Part shown: positions 33,684 through 43,037 of the stretch, piece after piece
Numbering within the stretch: the stretch's first letter is position 1
How the letters are laid out: every line of letters starts with the position of its first letter
NCBI RefSeq assembly: GCF_013201545.1
Contig: NZ_CP053746.1
Location: 1,701,001-1,765,000 of the forward strand
DNA length: 64,000 nt
Reading direction: 5' to 3'
Origin: Pseudomonas graminis
Lineage (GTDB): Bacteria; Pseudomonadota; Gammaproteobacteria; Pseudomonadales; Pseudomonadaceae
The notes under the pieces: model-generated
The model's database searches: none
What the model was told of the DNA's origin: nothing
The model's input: the letters and a program-made list of their open reading frames with translations, nothing else
Made by a program: the position numbers and the translations under genes

Positions 33684-35354
33684 ATGAAGCAGACCTCCCT
33701 CAAGCGATGGTTCAACAGTGGCGGCCCCGGCGTCTGGTTAAGCGCGGGTGCGGTCTCTATCGCCGTGATCATGACCATCGGTTTGCTCGCGGTGATCGCC
33801 GTGCGCGGGCTAGGGCATTTCTGGCCGGCCGATGTGATTTCCGCCCAGTACGACGTTCCCGGGCAGGAAAGCCACGTGCTGGTGGGCGAGCTGGTTCAGT
33901 CTGAGCAAGTGCCGCGCGCCAGGCTCAAGGCCGCCGGGTTGCCGGTCCCTGATCAGGGGCCCGAATTCATGACCCGCGATCTGTTCAAGGTCGGCAACCG
34001 GGACATCAGCCCCAGCGATTTCAACTGGGTCATCGGCGAGTGGCTCAAGGATATGCGCAAGCCAGCGGAGTTGATGACGCTGGAGCGCCGCGAGTGGGGC
34101 AACTTCTACGGCTATCTGGCCAACGTCAAGGAAGACGGCAAAATCGTCGCCGAGGGTGAAGCCGCATGGCCGCAACTGCAGGCGCGTATCGAGCGGGTGC
34201 AGGGCATTTCCGATCAGCTGGACGACCTTGAGAAGGGCGAGATCGGCGCGATCAACCACGGCATCGAACGGCTGCGTCTGCAGGCACGCAAGCTTGAGCT
34301 CAATGGCGAACTTGATGCAGCGGCACAGGCCGACATGGCCACTGAGCGCGCCGAATACGACGCCCGCTACAAGGAAGTCGAATCGCGTTTGGGCGCGTTG
34401 CACGCCGAATACAATCGCGACAGCCTGACGGCCCGTGACGCCAACGGCAAAGAAATCGAGATCAGCATCGGCAAGGTGGTTCACGCATATCAACCCAACG
34501 CAATGGGCACGATGACCAAGTTGGGGTTTTACTTCCAGAAGCTCTGGGAGTTCCTCAGCGACGACCCGCGCGAGGCCAACACCGAGGGCGGGATTTTCCC
34601 GGCGATCTTCGGCACCGTGATGATGACGCTGATCATGGCCGTGATCGTGACGCCCTTTGGCGTGCTTGCCGCTGTGTATCTGCGTGAGTATGCGCGACAG
34701 GGCGTTATGACGCGCTTGATCCGCATCGCGGTGAACAACCTCGCGGGCGTCCCTGCCATTGTCTACGGCGTGTTCGGGCTGGGCTTTTTTGTCTACGTGC
34801 TGGGCGGTTCGCTGGATCAGCTGTTCTTCCCCGAAGCCCTGCCGGCGCCGACGTTCGGCACAGCGGGCTTGCTGTGGGCGTCACTGACCCTCGCGCTGCT
34901 CGCCGTGCCGGTGGTGATCGTTGCCACCGAAGAAGGCCTGGCGCGCATCCCGCTGACGTTGCGCGAGGGTTCGCTGGCCCTGGGCGCGACCAAGGCCGAA
35001 ACGCTGTGGAAGATCGTTTTGCCGATGGCCAGCCCGGCCATGATGACCGGGCTGATTCTGGCCGTGGCCCGGGCGGCCGGTGAAGTGGCGCCGCTGATGC
35101 TGGTGGGTGTGGTCAAGATGGCGCCGTCGCTGCCGGTGGACGGCAATTACCCGTACCTGCACCTCGACCAGAAGATCATGCACCTGGGTTTTCATATCTA
35201 CGACGTCGGTTTTCAAAGCCCCAACGTCGAGGCGGCGCGCCCGCTGGTGTACGCCACGGCGCTGCTGCTGGTGCTGGTGATTGCGCTGCTGAACCTGTCG
35301 GCGGTGACGATTCGCAACCGCCTGCGCGACAAGTACAAGGCTTTCGAAGACTGA
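33684..35354 (+). CDS. pstA: Phosphate ABC transporter permease PstA (long form)
   Basis: 556-residue permease, again much longer than E. coli PstA (about 296). A first membrane segment (residues 22-42, [21 protein letters not shown]) is followed by a periplasmic region of about 260 residues with heptad-like, charged helices ([37 protein letters not shown]) that may be coiled coil. The BPD_transp_1 domain follows with [21 protein letters not shown], split across the EAA loop. ATG at 33684 chosen over TTG 33675. It is 15 bp after pstC. Confidence 0.93.
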   Translation: MKQTSLKRWFNSGGPGVWLSAGAVSIAVIMTIGLLAVIAVRGLGHFWPADVISAQYDVPGQESHVLVGELVQSEQVPRARLKAAGLPVPDQGPEFMTRDLFKVGNRDISPSDFNWVIGEWLKDMRKPAELMTLERREWGNFYGYLANVKEDGKIVAEGEAAWPQLQARIERVQGISDQLDDLEKGEIGAINHGIERLRLQARKLELNGELDAAAQADMATERAEYDARYKEVESRLGALHAEYNRDSLTARDANGKEIEISIGKVVHAYQPNAMGTMTKLGFYFQKLWEFLSDDPREANTEGGIFPAIFGTVMMTLIMAVIVTPFGVLAAVYLREYARQGVMTRLIRIAVNNLAGVPAIVYGVFGLGFFVYVLGGSLDQLFFPEALPAPTFGTAGLLWASLTLALLAVPVVIVATEEGLARIPLTLREGSLALGATKAETLWKIVLPMASPAMMTGLILAVARAAGEVAPLMLVGVVKMAPSLPVDGNYPYLHLDQKIMHLGFHIYDVGFQSPNVEAARPLVYATALLLVLVIALLNLSAVTIRNRLRDKYKAFED

Positions 35355-35364
35355 GTCAGCGACA

Positions 35365-35440
35365 CGCTTCAAGCGGCAAGCTGAGAGCCGCATACCGTAT
35401 CAGCACCACACTTGCAGCTTGCGGCTTAAGGTTTGCAGCT
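35365..35440. repeat. AGCTTGC/GCAAGCT-type inverted repeats between pstA and pstB
   Basis: Arms CGCTTCAAGCGGCAAGCTGA (about 35365-35384) and ACTTGCAGCTTGCGGCTTAA (about 35409-35428) plus TTTGCAGCT. Built of the same short units as the pycA-oadA spacer (8357-8436) and also placed just before the next gene's ribosome binding site. Confidence 0.7.
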
Positions 35441-35457
35441 ACGATCGGAGTGAGACC

Positions 35458-36291
35458 ATGCAACACGAACCCCACGCCCACGGCATCAACATGTCGGCCC
35501 TGGGTCGCAAGCGCCAGGTGCTGGATCTGGCGAACGAAGCCGTTGCGCTGGAAGTCCCGGGGCTGGATCTCTTCTATGGCGAGAAGCAGGCGCTGTTCGA
35601 CATCCGCATGAACATCCCGAAACAGCGCGTCACCTCGTTCATCGGGCCGTCCGGGTGCGGCAAGTCCACCTTGCTGCGCACCTTCAACCGCATGAACGAT
35701 CTGGTGGACGGCTGTCGCGTACAGGGCGAGATCAAGCTCTATGGACACGACATCTACACCAAAGGCGAGGACGTCGCCGAATTGCGTCGCCGGGTTGGCA
35801 TGGTGTTTCAGAAGCCCAACCCGTTCCCCAAGACCGTTTACGAGAACGTGGTCTACGGGCTGCGTATTCAAGGCGTGAACAAGAAGCGCGTGCTTGATGA
35901 AGCCGTCGAGTGGGCACTGCGTGGCGCCGCACTGTGGGACGAGGTCAAGGACCGCCTGCATGAGTCGGCACTCGGACTTTCCGGTGGTCAGCAGCAGCGT
36001 CTGGTGATCGCCCGCACTATCGCCGTCGAACCCGAGGTGCTGCTGCTCGATGAGCCGTGCTCCGCGCTCGACCCGATTTCGACGCTGAAAGTCGAAGAGC
36101 TGATCTACGAACTGAAATCCAAATACACCATTGTGATCGTTACCCACAACATGCAGCAGGCGGCGCGCGTGTCGGATTACACCGCGTTTCTGCACATGGG
36201 CAAGGTGGTCGAATACGGGGACACCGATACGTTGTTCACCAATCCGACCAAAAAGCAGACTGAAGACTACATAACCGGTCGTTACGGCTAG
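35458..36291 (+). CDS. pstB: Phosphate ABC transporter ATPase PstB
   Basis: 277-residue ABC ATPase energising PstSCAB. Walker [11 protein letters not shown]-loop [16 protein letters not shown], signature LSGGQQQRL, Walker [14 protein letters not shown] and the switch histidine in [14 protein letters not shown] are all seen. The start at 35458 follows CGGAGTGAGACC. Separated from pstA by 103 bp of repeats, otherwise within the operon. Confidence 0.97.
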   Translation: MQHEPHAHGINMSALGRKRQVLDLANEAVALEVPGLDLFYGEKQALFDIRMNIPKQRVTSFIGPSGCGKSTLLRTFNRMNDLVDGCRVQGEIKLYGHDIYTKGEDVAELRRRVGMVFQKPNPFPKTVYENVVYGLRIQGVNKKRVLDEAVEWALRGAALWDEVKDRLHESALGLSGGQQQRLVIARTIAVEPEVLLLDEPCSALDPISTLKVEELIYELKSKYTIVIVTHNMQQAARVSDYTAFLHMGKVVEYGDTDTLFTNPTKKQTEDYITGRYG

Positions 36292-36342
36292 CACGTGTTT
36301 CGTCAGCCTTGAACCACCGCGCAATCAATCGGACGGACACTC

Positions 36343-37101
36343 ATGATCAAAGACAGCCATACACATCACATCTCCCAGCAGTTCAACGCTGAACTGGAAG
36401 AAGTTCGCAGCCACCTGCTGGAAATGGGTGGTCTGGTCGAGAAGCAGGTCAACGACGCGGTCACCGCGTTGATCGAAGCCGACTCGGGCCTGGCCCAGCG
36501 AGTGCGCGAGGTGGACGACCGGATCAACCAGATGGAGCGCAATATCGACGAAGAGTGCCTGCGCATTCTGGCCCGTCGTCAGCCTGCCGCCTCCGACCTG
36601 CGTCTGATCATCAGCATCTCCAAGTCGGTCATCGACCTTGAGCGTATTGGCGATGAGTCCACCAAGATCGCCCGCCGTGCGATTCAGTTGTGTGAAGAGG
36701 GTGAGTCCCCGCGCGGTTACGTCGAAGTGCGCCACATCAGCGATCAGGTCAGCAAGATGGTGCGCGATGCACTGGACTCGTTCGCCCGCTTCGATGCCGA
36801 TCTGGCGTTGTCGGTGGCGCAGTACGACAAAAACATCGACCGTGAGTACAAGACCGCATTGCGTGAGCTGGTCACCTACATGATGGAAGATCCGCGCTCG
36901 ATCTCCCGCGTGTTAAATGTGATCTGGGTCCTGCGTTCGCTGGAGCGCATCGGTGATCATGCGCGCAACATCTCCGAACTGGTGATCTACCTCGTGCGCG
37001 GTACCGATGTTCGCCACCTGGGCCTCAAGCGCATGCAGGAAGAAGTCAAAGGCCTGACCGCCGAAAGGATTAATGTTCTGGACGCGCCTGACGATAAATA
37101 A
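36343..37101 (+). CDS. phoU: Phosphate-signalling regulator PhoU
   Basis: 252-residue PhoU with two three-helix PhoU domains; metal-binding E/DxxxD motifs are visible as DLERIGDESTKIA in the first half and SLERIGDHARNISE in the second. It links the Pst transporter to PhoR and keeps the Pho regulon off when phosphate is plentiful. Last gene of the pst operon, ended by the terminator at 37113-37145. Confidence 0.96.
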   Translation: MIKDSHTHHISQQFNAELEEVRSHLLEMGGLVEKQVNDAVTALIEADSGLAQRVREVDDRINQMERNIDEECLRILARRQPAASDLRLIISISKSVIDLERIGDESTKIARRAIQLCEEGESPRGYVEVRHISDQVSKMVRDALDSFARFDADLALSVAQYDKNIDREYKTALRELVTYMMEDPRSISRVLNVIWVLRSLERIGDHARNISELVIYLVRGTDVRHLGLKRMQEEVKGLTAERINVLDAPDDK

Positions 37102-37112
37102 GATTGCCTGAG

Positions 37113-37145
37113 AAAAAACGCCTGGCGACCGCCGGGCGTTTTTGT
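37113..37145 (+). terminator. Intrinsic terminator of pstCAB-phoU
   Basis: AAAAAACGCCTGGCG-ACC-GCCGGGCGTTTTTG: stem CGCC(T)GGC with GCC(G)GGCG and a T5 tail, just after the phoU stop. Confidence 0.85.
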
Positions 37146-37274
37146 TTCTCCGGTCTGCCCATATTTTTCAAGTCACCCGCGAATAAAAGTCCCGGTGTCG
37201 TCAAACAGTTTGGCAGCTGGCCACCCGCCAGCAAATGCTCGCCATTTACGGTGAACACGCCATCAGGAGCGTCG

Positions 37275-38180
37275 ATGAGTAAAGTCAGTGTATTGGTGGT
37301 GGATGACGCACCGTTCATCCGCGATCTGGTCAAGAAAGGCCTGCGCAACGCCTTCCCGGGTATCGCTCTGGAAGACGCGGTCAACGGTCGCAAGGCGCAA
37401 GTGCTGCTCAGCCGTGAAGTGTTCGATCTGGTGCTGTGCGATTGGGAAATGCCCGAAATGTCCGGGCTTGAATTGCTGACCTGGTGCCGTCAGCAGGACA
37501 ACCTGAAGACCATGCCTTTCATCATGGTCACAAGCCGTGGTGATAAGGAAAACGTGATTCAGGCGATCCAGGCTGGCGTATCGGACTTCATCGGCAAGCC
37601 GTTTACCAACGAGCAACTGCTGACCAAGGTCAAAAAAGCGCTGCACAAGGTCGGCAAGCTCGACGCGTTGATGTCCAGTGGTCCCGCCCGCGTCAACGCC
37701 GCGTTTGCCAATGATTCGCTCAGCGCCTTGACGGGTAACCGTCCCGAGGTCGTCAACACGGCACCTGCGGCTTCAACTGCATCGCAAACTGCTCAGTCTG
37801 TGGTCCCGCCTGTGGCAAAAGCGGCTCTTTCCGCCGCACCTACCGGTCGTGGTCAGGGTCAGTTGCGTCTCCCAGGTGGAAACCAGCCCTGCGTGATCAA
37901 GGCGTTGACGCTCAAGGAAGCGTCGCTGCTGGTCCGCCGTGGCGAAGTCCTGCCGCAGATCCTTGAAAGCGCCGTGCTCGATCTGGAGCAAGGTGAAAAC
38001 GCCGAGGTAGCGCGTCTCAATGGCTATCTGCACGCGATTGCCGCGTTCGAGCAGAAGCCGGACAGTGAGTGGCTGCAGGTCACTTTCCGCTTCGTCGACA
38101 AGGACACCCAGAAGCTTGATTACCTTTCGCGTCTGATTGCCCGTGGTACGGCGCAGAAGCACTTCGTGCCGGGTGCCTGA
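37275..38180 (+). CDS. Orphan response regulator with C-terminal domain of uncertain type
   Basis: 301-residue protein. The N-terminal receiver domain (residues 1-125) has the acidic pair Asp10-Asp11, the phosphoacceptor Asp56 in LCDWEMPEMSG, and Lys in IGKPFT. A low-complexity Ala/Thr/Ser linker (about 165-200) leads to a C-terminal domain (about 205-300; GQLRLPGGNQPCVIKALTLKEASLLVRRGE), which looks PilZ-like or unknown. No histidine kinase is adjacent. A PA5364-like gene has the same place after phoU in P. aeruginosa (from memory). AGGAGC precedes the ATG at 37275. Output and partner are unknown. Confidence 0.85.
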   Translation: MSKVSVLVVDDAPFIRDLVKKGLRNAFPGIALEDAVNGRKAQVLLSREVFDLVLCDWEMPEMSGLELLTWCRQQDNLKTMPFIMVTSRGDKENVIQAIQAGVSDFIGKPFTNEQLLTKVKKALHKVGKLDALMSSGPARVNAAFANDSLSALTGNRPEVVNTAPAASTASQTAQSVVPPVAKAALSAAPTGRGQGQLRLPGGNQPCVIKALTLKEASLLVRRGEVLPQILESAVLDLEQGENAEVARLNGYLHAIAAFEQKPDSEWLQVTFRFVDKDTQKLDYLSRLIARGTAQKHFVPGA

Positions 38181-38194
38181 TTCGCTGCCCACTC

Positions 38195-38305
38195 ATGTGT
38201 GGGAGCGACGGGGTGGCGCTCCACCTTGCTCGCGATGAGACCGGTATCTCCGCTAAATGTGCAGCGGCCGGGAGTCCATCTTCGCGAGCAACCTCGCTCC
38301 CGCGT
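38195..38305. repeat. REPIN with an expanded loop in one arm
   Basis: Left arm TGTGGGAGCGA (38199-38209) continues with CGGGGTGGCGCTCCACC before TTGCTCGCGATG, i.e. the normal GAGC centre is replaced by a small hairpin GGTGG-CGCT-CCACC. Right arm TTCGCGAGCAACCTCGCTCC at about 38281-38300 faces it. The rest of 38181-38456 shows nothing else. Confidence 0.75.
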
Positions 38306-38456
38306 TACCTAGCATAGAAATTGCAATTCCGATCGCGCCCTGTGCTGACCCGATTTCCTTGACGCTTCGTCTATTACCGATTGATTCGGATGAGTCCAAT
38401 TGCGTCGGCATCGCTGTTAGGCTGGGCGCCAATCGTCCACTCACCAGGTCTTCCCG

Positions 38457-39365
38457 ATGTTAGAGCGCATGCTGGTTGTCTGTGCCTTACTGCTGGCCAC
38501 GCAGACCGCCGGGGCAGTCACAATCTATCGGTTCACCGATGCCAATGGCGTGGTGTCGTTTACCGACCAGCCCGTGCGCGGCGCGCAGGTGATGAAGCTT
38601 CGCGAGCGCATGGTCGAGCGCATCGACAGCCAGGTGCGCCTGAGCGTCAAGAAAGCCAATGGCAGCGACAGCCTGTATGTTCGCAATGATCTGTACGCGC
38701 CCGTGGAAGTCGAACTGCGTCTGGCCGGGGTGAAGAATGTGGTCGGCGTGTCGAATCAGGTCATTCGTCGTACGATTCCAGCGCGCAGCAACGAACGCCT
38801 CATCGCCCTCAGCCCGCAAGTCGCCAGCAAGGCCATGGCCTATAAGCCCAGCCTGCGATCAATCGTGGGTGACCCGCAGCGCGGTGTCTCAGCGAATGGA
38901 TTTGCCTATCGCTATCCATTGCCGTGGGTGGGCGGGCCGTTTCGCATCAGTCAGGGTGCCAATGGGTCCTACAGCCACGTAGGCGCCAAGAGCCGCTATG
39001 CGATCGACATCGCCATGCCCGAAGGCACGCAGATTATTGCTGCGCGGGGCGGTACCGTGATCAAGACCGAAAATGCCCAGTCGGGCCGTGGCGCCAATCC
39101 GTCAGGCAACTTCGTGCGCATCCTGCACGACGACGGCACGATGGGCGTTTATCTGCATCTGCAGCAGGGATCGGTGAGCGTCAAGGAAGGCCAGCATGTG
39201 GCAGTGGGCGCGCCGCTCGGGCGGTCCGGCAACACCGGCAACAGCACCGGCCCGCATTTGCACTTCGTGGTGCAGCGCAATGTCGGGCTGGCGCTGGAGT
39301 CGATTCCGTACGAATTCTCGCAACCGGTCCAGAGCCTGCCCAACTTCGCGATTGGCGGGAATTGA
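38457..39365 (+). CDS. M23-family metallopeptidase with DUF4124 N-terminus
   Basis: 302-residue exported protein. A signal peptide (MLERMLVVCALLLATQTAGA) precedes a DUF4124 segment (TIYRFTDANGVVSFTDQP). The C-terminal LytM/M23 domain (about 160-285) shows zinc-ligand positions SHVGAKSRYAIDIAMPEGT and GPHLHFVV, so it is probably an active peptidoglycan endopeptidase, or an EnvC/NlpD-like activator if ligands prove incomplete. Transcribed toward the convergent CorC-like gene. PA5363 type by memory. Confidence 0.9.
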   Translation: MLERMLVVCALLLATQTAGAVTIYRFTDANGVVSFTDQPVRGAQVMKLRERMVERIDSQVRLSVKKANGSDSLYVRNDLYAPVEVELRLAGVKNVVGVSNQVIRRTIPARSNERLIALSPQVASKAMAYKPSLRSIVGDPQRGVSANGFAYRYPLPWVGGPFRISQGANGSYSHVGAKSRYAIDIAMPEGTQIIAARGGTVIKTENAQSGRGANPSGNFVRILHDDGTMGVYLHLQQGSVSVKEGQHVAVGAPLGRSGNTGNSTGPHLHFVVQRNVGLALESIPYEFSQPVQSLPNFAIGGN

Positions 39366-39386
39366 TCATCTGCTCTGACGGGCAGG

Positions 39387-40727
39387 TCAATCCAGCTTCA
39401 GCACCTTCGCCAGCACGATCTTCGGGCCTTTCATCTTCTTGATGATGATGCGCAGGCCTTCGACTTCCATGACTTCCTCTTCCTCAGGCACGCGCTTGAG
39501 GCTGTCGTAGATCAGGCCTGCCAGGGTTTCGGCTTCAACGTGGTCCAGATCAATGCCCAGCAGGCGCTCGACCTTGAACAGCGGGGTGTCCCCGCGAACC
39601 AGCAGCTTGCCCGGCTGATAGGCCAGAATCCCGCGCTCGGCCTTGCGGTGTTCGTCCTGAATGTCGCCCACCAGCACTTCCAGCACGTCCTCCATCGTCA
39701 GGTAGCCGATGATCTTGCCGTCGGCTTCTTCAACCAGCGCAAAGTGCGCGCCGCCTTGACGGAACTGCTCCAGCAGACGCGACAGTGGCATGTGCTTGGA
39801 CACCCGCTCCAGCGGCCGCGTGAGCTCGGCGAGGTTGAAGGACTCGGGAAGATGGTCCAGCGCCGCCAGCTCCAGCAGCAGGTCCTTGATGTGCAACAGA
39901 CCCACAAACTCGTTGCGGTCCGAGTCGTACACAGGGTACCGGCTGAACTTGTGCCGACGGAACATCGCGAGGATTTCTTTGAGCGGGGCGTTGAATTCCA
40001 GCGAGACCATGTCTTCGCGGGAGTTCGCCCAGTCCACCACTTCCAGCTCGCCCATTTCCACGGCGGAGGCCAGCACGCGCATGCCTTGGTCACTCGGGTC
40101 CTGACCACGGCTTGAGTGCAGGATCAGCTTGAGCTCTTCACGACTGTAATGATGCTCGTGATGGGGGCCGGGCTCACCCTGGCCTGCGATGCGCAAAATG
40201 CCGTTGGCACTGGCGTTGAGCAGATAAATGGCCGGGTACATCGCCCAGTAGAAGAGGTACAGCGGCACAGCCGTCCACAGCGACAACAGCTCGGGTTTGC
40301 GAATGGCCCAGGATTTCGGCGCCAGTTCACCCACCACGATGTGCAGGTACGAAATCATGAAAAAGGCGCTGAAGAACGACACGCCTTTGACGACTTCCGG
40401 CGATTCCACGCCTACGGTCTCGAGCAACGGCGCCAGCAGGTGCGCGAACGCCGGCTCGCCCACCCAGCCGAGACCCAGCGACGCCAGCGTAATACCCAGC
40501 TGGCAAGCCGACAGATAAGCATCGAGCTGACTGTGAACGGTGCGCAGGATGCGTCCGCGCCAGCCATTTTTCTCGGCGATGGACTCGACGCGGGTCGAGC
40601 GCAGTTTGACCATGGCGAACTCGGCCGCAACGAAGAATCCGTTGAGCAGAACCAACACCATTGCGAAAAGAATCATGCCGAAATCGGCGAAGAGTGAAGC
40701 CAGGCTGATACCAGGGGAAGGGTCCAT
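39387..40727 (-). CDS. CNNM/CorC-family membrane protein (DUF21-CBS-CorC_HlyC)
   Basis: 446-residue protein annotated in many genomes as hemolysin-like; homologues such as CorB and MpfA export Mg2+. The DUF21 membrane domain takes residues about 10-205 (VLVLLNGFFVAAEFAMVKLRSTRVE at its start; AEFAMVKLRSTR is the signature). Two CBS domains follow (about 225-345; SRYPVYDSDRNEFVGLLHIKD; IIGYLTMEDVLEVLVGDIQDE) and then a C-terminal CorC_HlyC domain. Hemolytic function is not supported. It is convergent with the M23 gene and lies upstream of, on the same strand as, phoR, 100 bp away. Confidence 0.9.
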   Translation of the reverse strand: MDPSPGISLASLFADFGMILFAMVLVLLNGFFVAAEFAMVKLRSTRVESIAEKNGWRGRILRTVHSQLDAYLSACQLGITLASLGLGWVGEPAFAHLLAPLLETVGVESPEVVKGVSFFSAFFMISYLHIVVGELAPKSWAIRKPELLSLWTAVPLYLFYWAMYPAIYLLNASANGILRIAGQGEPGPHHEHHYSREELKLILHSSRGQDPSDQGMRVLASAVEMGELEVVDWANSREDMVSLEFNAPLKEILAMFRRHKFSRYPVYDSDRNEFVGLLHIKDLLLELAALDHLPESFNLAELTRPLERVSKHMPLSRLLEQFRQGGAHFALVEEADGKIIGYLTMEDVLEVLVGDIQDEHRKAERGILAYQPGKLLVRGDTPLFKVERLLGIDLDHVEAETLAGLIYDSLKRVPEEEEVMEVEGLRIIIKKMKGPKIVLAKVLKLD

Positions 40728-40827
40728 GATGGGGTTTTGCAGGTTCCGTTTTGAAGTGTGGAATGAAACAAGCCCTCACAATTGGAGGGCACAAGGGACG
40801 CAATTTAGCGGCTATCTACAGGCTTGC

Positions 40828-42129
40828 CTAGGCTTTGGTCATCTGCGCCGGGGCAAAGTTGCAGATAAACACACTGCCCTTGCCCGGGACGCTGTTGATT
40901 TCCAATGCTGCGCGGTGGCGCAACAGCACGTGCTTGACGATTGCCAGGCCCAGGCCTGTGCCGCCGGTGTTTGACGCGCGGCTGGAATCGACGCGGTAGA
41001 AGCGCTCGGTCAGGCGTGGAATGTGCTTGCTGTCGATGCCGATGCCGGAGTCTTGGACGCTTAAGTGTGCGCCACGGCCGTCACTCCACCAGCGGATGCG
41101 GATCTTGCCCTCGGCCGGCGTGTATTTGACCGCGTTGAAGATCAGATTGGAGAACGCGCTGCGCAGTTCGGCCTCGCTGCCCTTGAGTCTGTCGTCGCTT
41201 TCCAGATCCAGAGTGATCTGTTGATTCTTGCTCCCCGATAGCGCCTGAGCATCATTAGTAATGCTTTGTAGCAGCGACGACACGGCCACGGGCTGATTGT
41301 CCGACGGATAATCGGTGGCTTCCAGCTTTGCCAGCAGCAGCAGGTCGTTGAGCAGCGTCTGCATGCGCCCGCCTTGCTGATGCATCTGCTGCAACGCCCG
41401 GACCCAGCGCGGATTCACTTCCTCGACGTTATCCAGCAGCGTCTCGAGATAGCCGCAGATAACCGTCAACGGCGTGCGCAGTTCATGGGAAACGTTGGCG
41501 ACGAAGTCTTTGCGCATTTGCTCCAGCTGATGCATGCGCGTCACGTCGCGCACCAGCATCAAATGCTCGTTGTTGCCGTAGCGGGTGATCAGCATCTGAA
41601 TGCGCAGGCGGTCATTGACCGGCGAAGGGATCTCCAGCGGCTCGGCGTAATTGGCGTGCTCGAAGTACTCTTTGAAGCGCGGATGGCGCACCAGATTGGT
41701 CACCGGCTGACCGCTGTCCTGGGGCGTCTTCAAGCCCAGCAACGTTTCGGCAGCGCGGTTCCACCATTCCAGGTTGCCGTCGCTGTCGAGCATGATCACG
41801 GCATCTTTCAGTGCGGCAGTGGATTCCTGCACACGGTCGATAACCGCTTGCAGGCGGCCACGCACGCGCTGGTCGCGTCGTTGCAGATGGTAAATGCTGT
41901 CGAAGACTTCACCCCATAAGCCATAGCCATCGGGCGGCGGCTCGTCGGGTTTGTGATGGCGAAGCCAGTCGTGCAGGCGTAACAGCTGTTTGAGCGTCCA
42001 GGCCAGATAAAGCCCCAGACCGATTGCCAGACACCCGCCGTAATGCCCGCTGATCAAACCGGCCAGCAGCGAGGCTGTGACCAACATCAGCAAGTGGCGG
42101 ATCAGGGTGCCATGCCAGTTGTGATTCAA
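40828..42129 (-). CDS. phoR: Phosphate regulon sensor kinase PhoR
   Basis: 433-residue membrane histidine kinase that phosphorylates PhoB when phosphate is low. N-terminal hydrophobic segments (about residues 8-48; LLMLVTASLLAGLISG), DUF3329-like stretch, a PAS domain (about 95-200; ALKDAVIMLDSDGNLEWWN), HisKA with FVANVSHELRTPLTV (phospho-His about residue 214) and HATPase_c with NLIFNAVKYTP, DSGIGI and TGLGLAIVKH. The start is TTG at 42129 (reading TTG-AAT-CAC); no ATG gives the family N-terminus. It follows phoB by 48 bp and shares its transcript. Confidence 0.95.
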   Translation of the reverse strand: MNHNWHGTLIRHLLMLVTASLLAGLISGHYGGCLAIGLGLYLAWTLKQLLRLHDWLRHHKPDEPPPDGYGLWGEVFDSIYHLQRRDQRVRGRLQAVIDRVQESTAALKDAVIMLDSDGNLEWWNRAAETLLGLKTPQDSGQPVTNLVRHPRFKEYFEHANYAEPLEIPSPVNDRLRIQMLITRYGNNEHLMLVRDVTRMHQLEQMRKDFVANVSHELRTPLTVICGYLETLLDNVEEVNPRWVRALQQMHQQGGRMQTLLNDLLLLAKLEATDYPSDNQPVAVSSLLQSITNDAQALSGSKNQQITLDLESDDRLKGSEAELRSAFSNLIFNAVKYTPAEGKIRIRWWSDGRGAHLSVQDSGIGIDSKHIPRLTERFYRVDSSRASNTGGTGLGLAIVKHVLLRHRAALEINSVPGKGSVFICNFAPAQMTKA

Positions 42130-42177
42130 TTAACGCGTCCTTGTCTTCAGCGGTCTGAATCGCTGCCAAAGGCTTTT

Positions 42178-42867
42178 TCAGCTTTTGGTGGAGAAACGGT
42201 AGCCAGTACCGCGGACGGTTTGTACCAGATTTTCGTAAGCCTCGCCGAGGGCTTTGCGCAGACGTCGGATGTGGACATCCACGGTGCGCTCTTCCACGTA
42301 GACGTTTCCGCCCCAGACCTGATCGAGCAACTGCCCGCGGGTATAGGCGCGTTCCTGATGGGTCATGAAGAATTGCAGCAGGCGGTATTCGGTCGGGCCC
42401 ATCTCGGCAGGTGTGCCGTCGATGGTCACGCGGTGGCTGATCGGGTCGAGCAGCAGACCGCCTACTTCGATCGGTGACTCGCCATCGTTCGGGGCTGCCC
42501 GACGCAGCACGGCCTTGAGCCGGGCGACCAGCTCGCGAGGAGAGAATGGTTTGGTGATGTAGTCGTCAGCGCCGACTTCGAGGCCCTGGATCTTATTGTC
42601 CTCTTCGCCTTTGGCCGTAAGCATGATGATCGGGATGTCGCCGGTCAGCTCGTCACGCTTGAGGCGGCGGGCCAGCTCGATGCCGGATGTGCCGGGCAGC
42701 ATCCAGTCCAGCAGGATGAGGTCCGGCTTGCGGTCGACGATAACGGCGTGGGCCTGTTGCGAATTCTCAGCCTCAATGCAGTCATAGCCAGCCATTTCCA
42801 GTGCGACGGCAATCATTTCGCGTATGGGCGCTTCGTCGTCGACGATCAGAATGCTCCTGCCAACCAT
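42178..42867 (-). CDS. phoB: Phosphate regulon response regulator PhoB
   Basis: 229-residue OmpR-family activator. Receiver domain with phosphoacceptor Asp in [13 protein letters not shown] (about residue 54) and Lys in [11 protein letters not shown]-terminal winged helix with the recognition segment [19 protein letters not shown]. Length equals E. coli PhoB. Its ATG is preceded by GAGG and the upstream region has a Pho box, consistent with autoactivation. Targets in the window are pstS, pstCAB-phoU and phoBR itself. Confidence 0.97.
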   Translation of the reverse strand: MVGRSILIVDDEAPIREMIAVALEMAGYDCIEAENSQQAHAVIVDRKPDLILLDWMLPGTSGIELARRLKRDELTGDIPIIMLTAKGEEDNKIQGLEVGADDYITKPFSPRELVARLKAVLRRAAPNDGESPIEVGGLLLDPISHRVTIDGTPAEMGPTEYRLLQFFMTHQERAYTRGQLLDQVWGGNVYVEERTVDVHIRRLRKALGEAYENLVQTVRGTGYRFSTKS

Positions 42868-42920
42868 GCCTCGAACCTCATGTCATTTAACTGTCTTGGG
42901 GCGCATTAGATAACGGAATT

Positions 42921-42938
42921 ATTGCAGTCGTGTGACAG
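42921..42938 (-). promoter_or_regulatory. Pho box upstream of phoB
   Basis: On the minus strand: CTGTCAC (42938-42932) and CTGCAAT (42927-42921), 11 bp apart, 54 bp before the phoB ATG. The second unit is a weaker match. Confidence 0.65.
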
Positions 42939-43037
42939 GTTAGTTCTAGCTAGGCGTATTCGCCGGTCTAGCGCTAAGCTGGCGACTTGTCCTACAAGAA
43001 ATGTCCATCCAGCGACAAACAAGAAGAGGATTCATCC

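Noticed and set aside
39387-40727. Hemolysin
   Set aside because: The family name is historical; DUF21-CBS-CorC architecture points to an ion (Mg2+) export or homeostasis protein.
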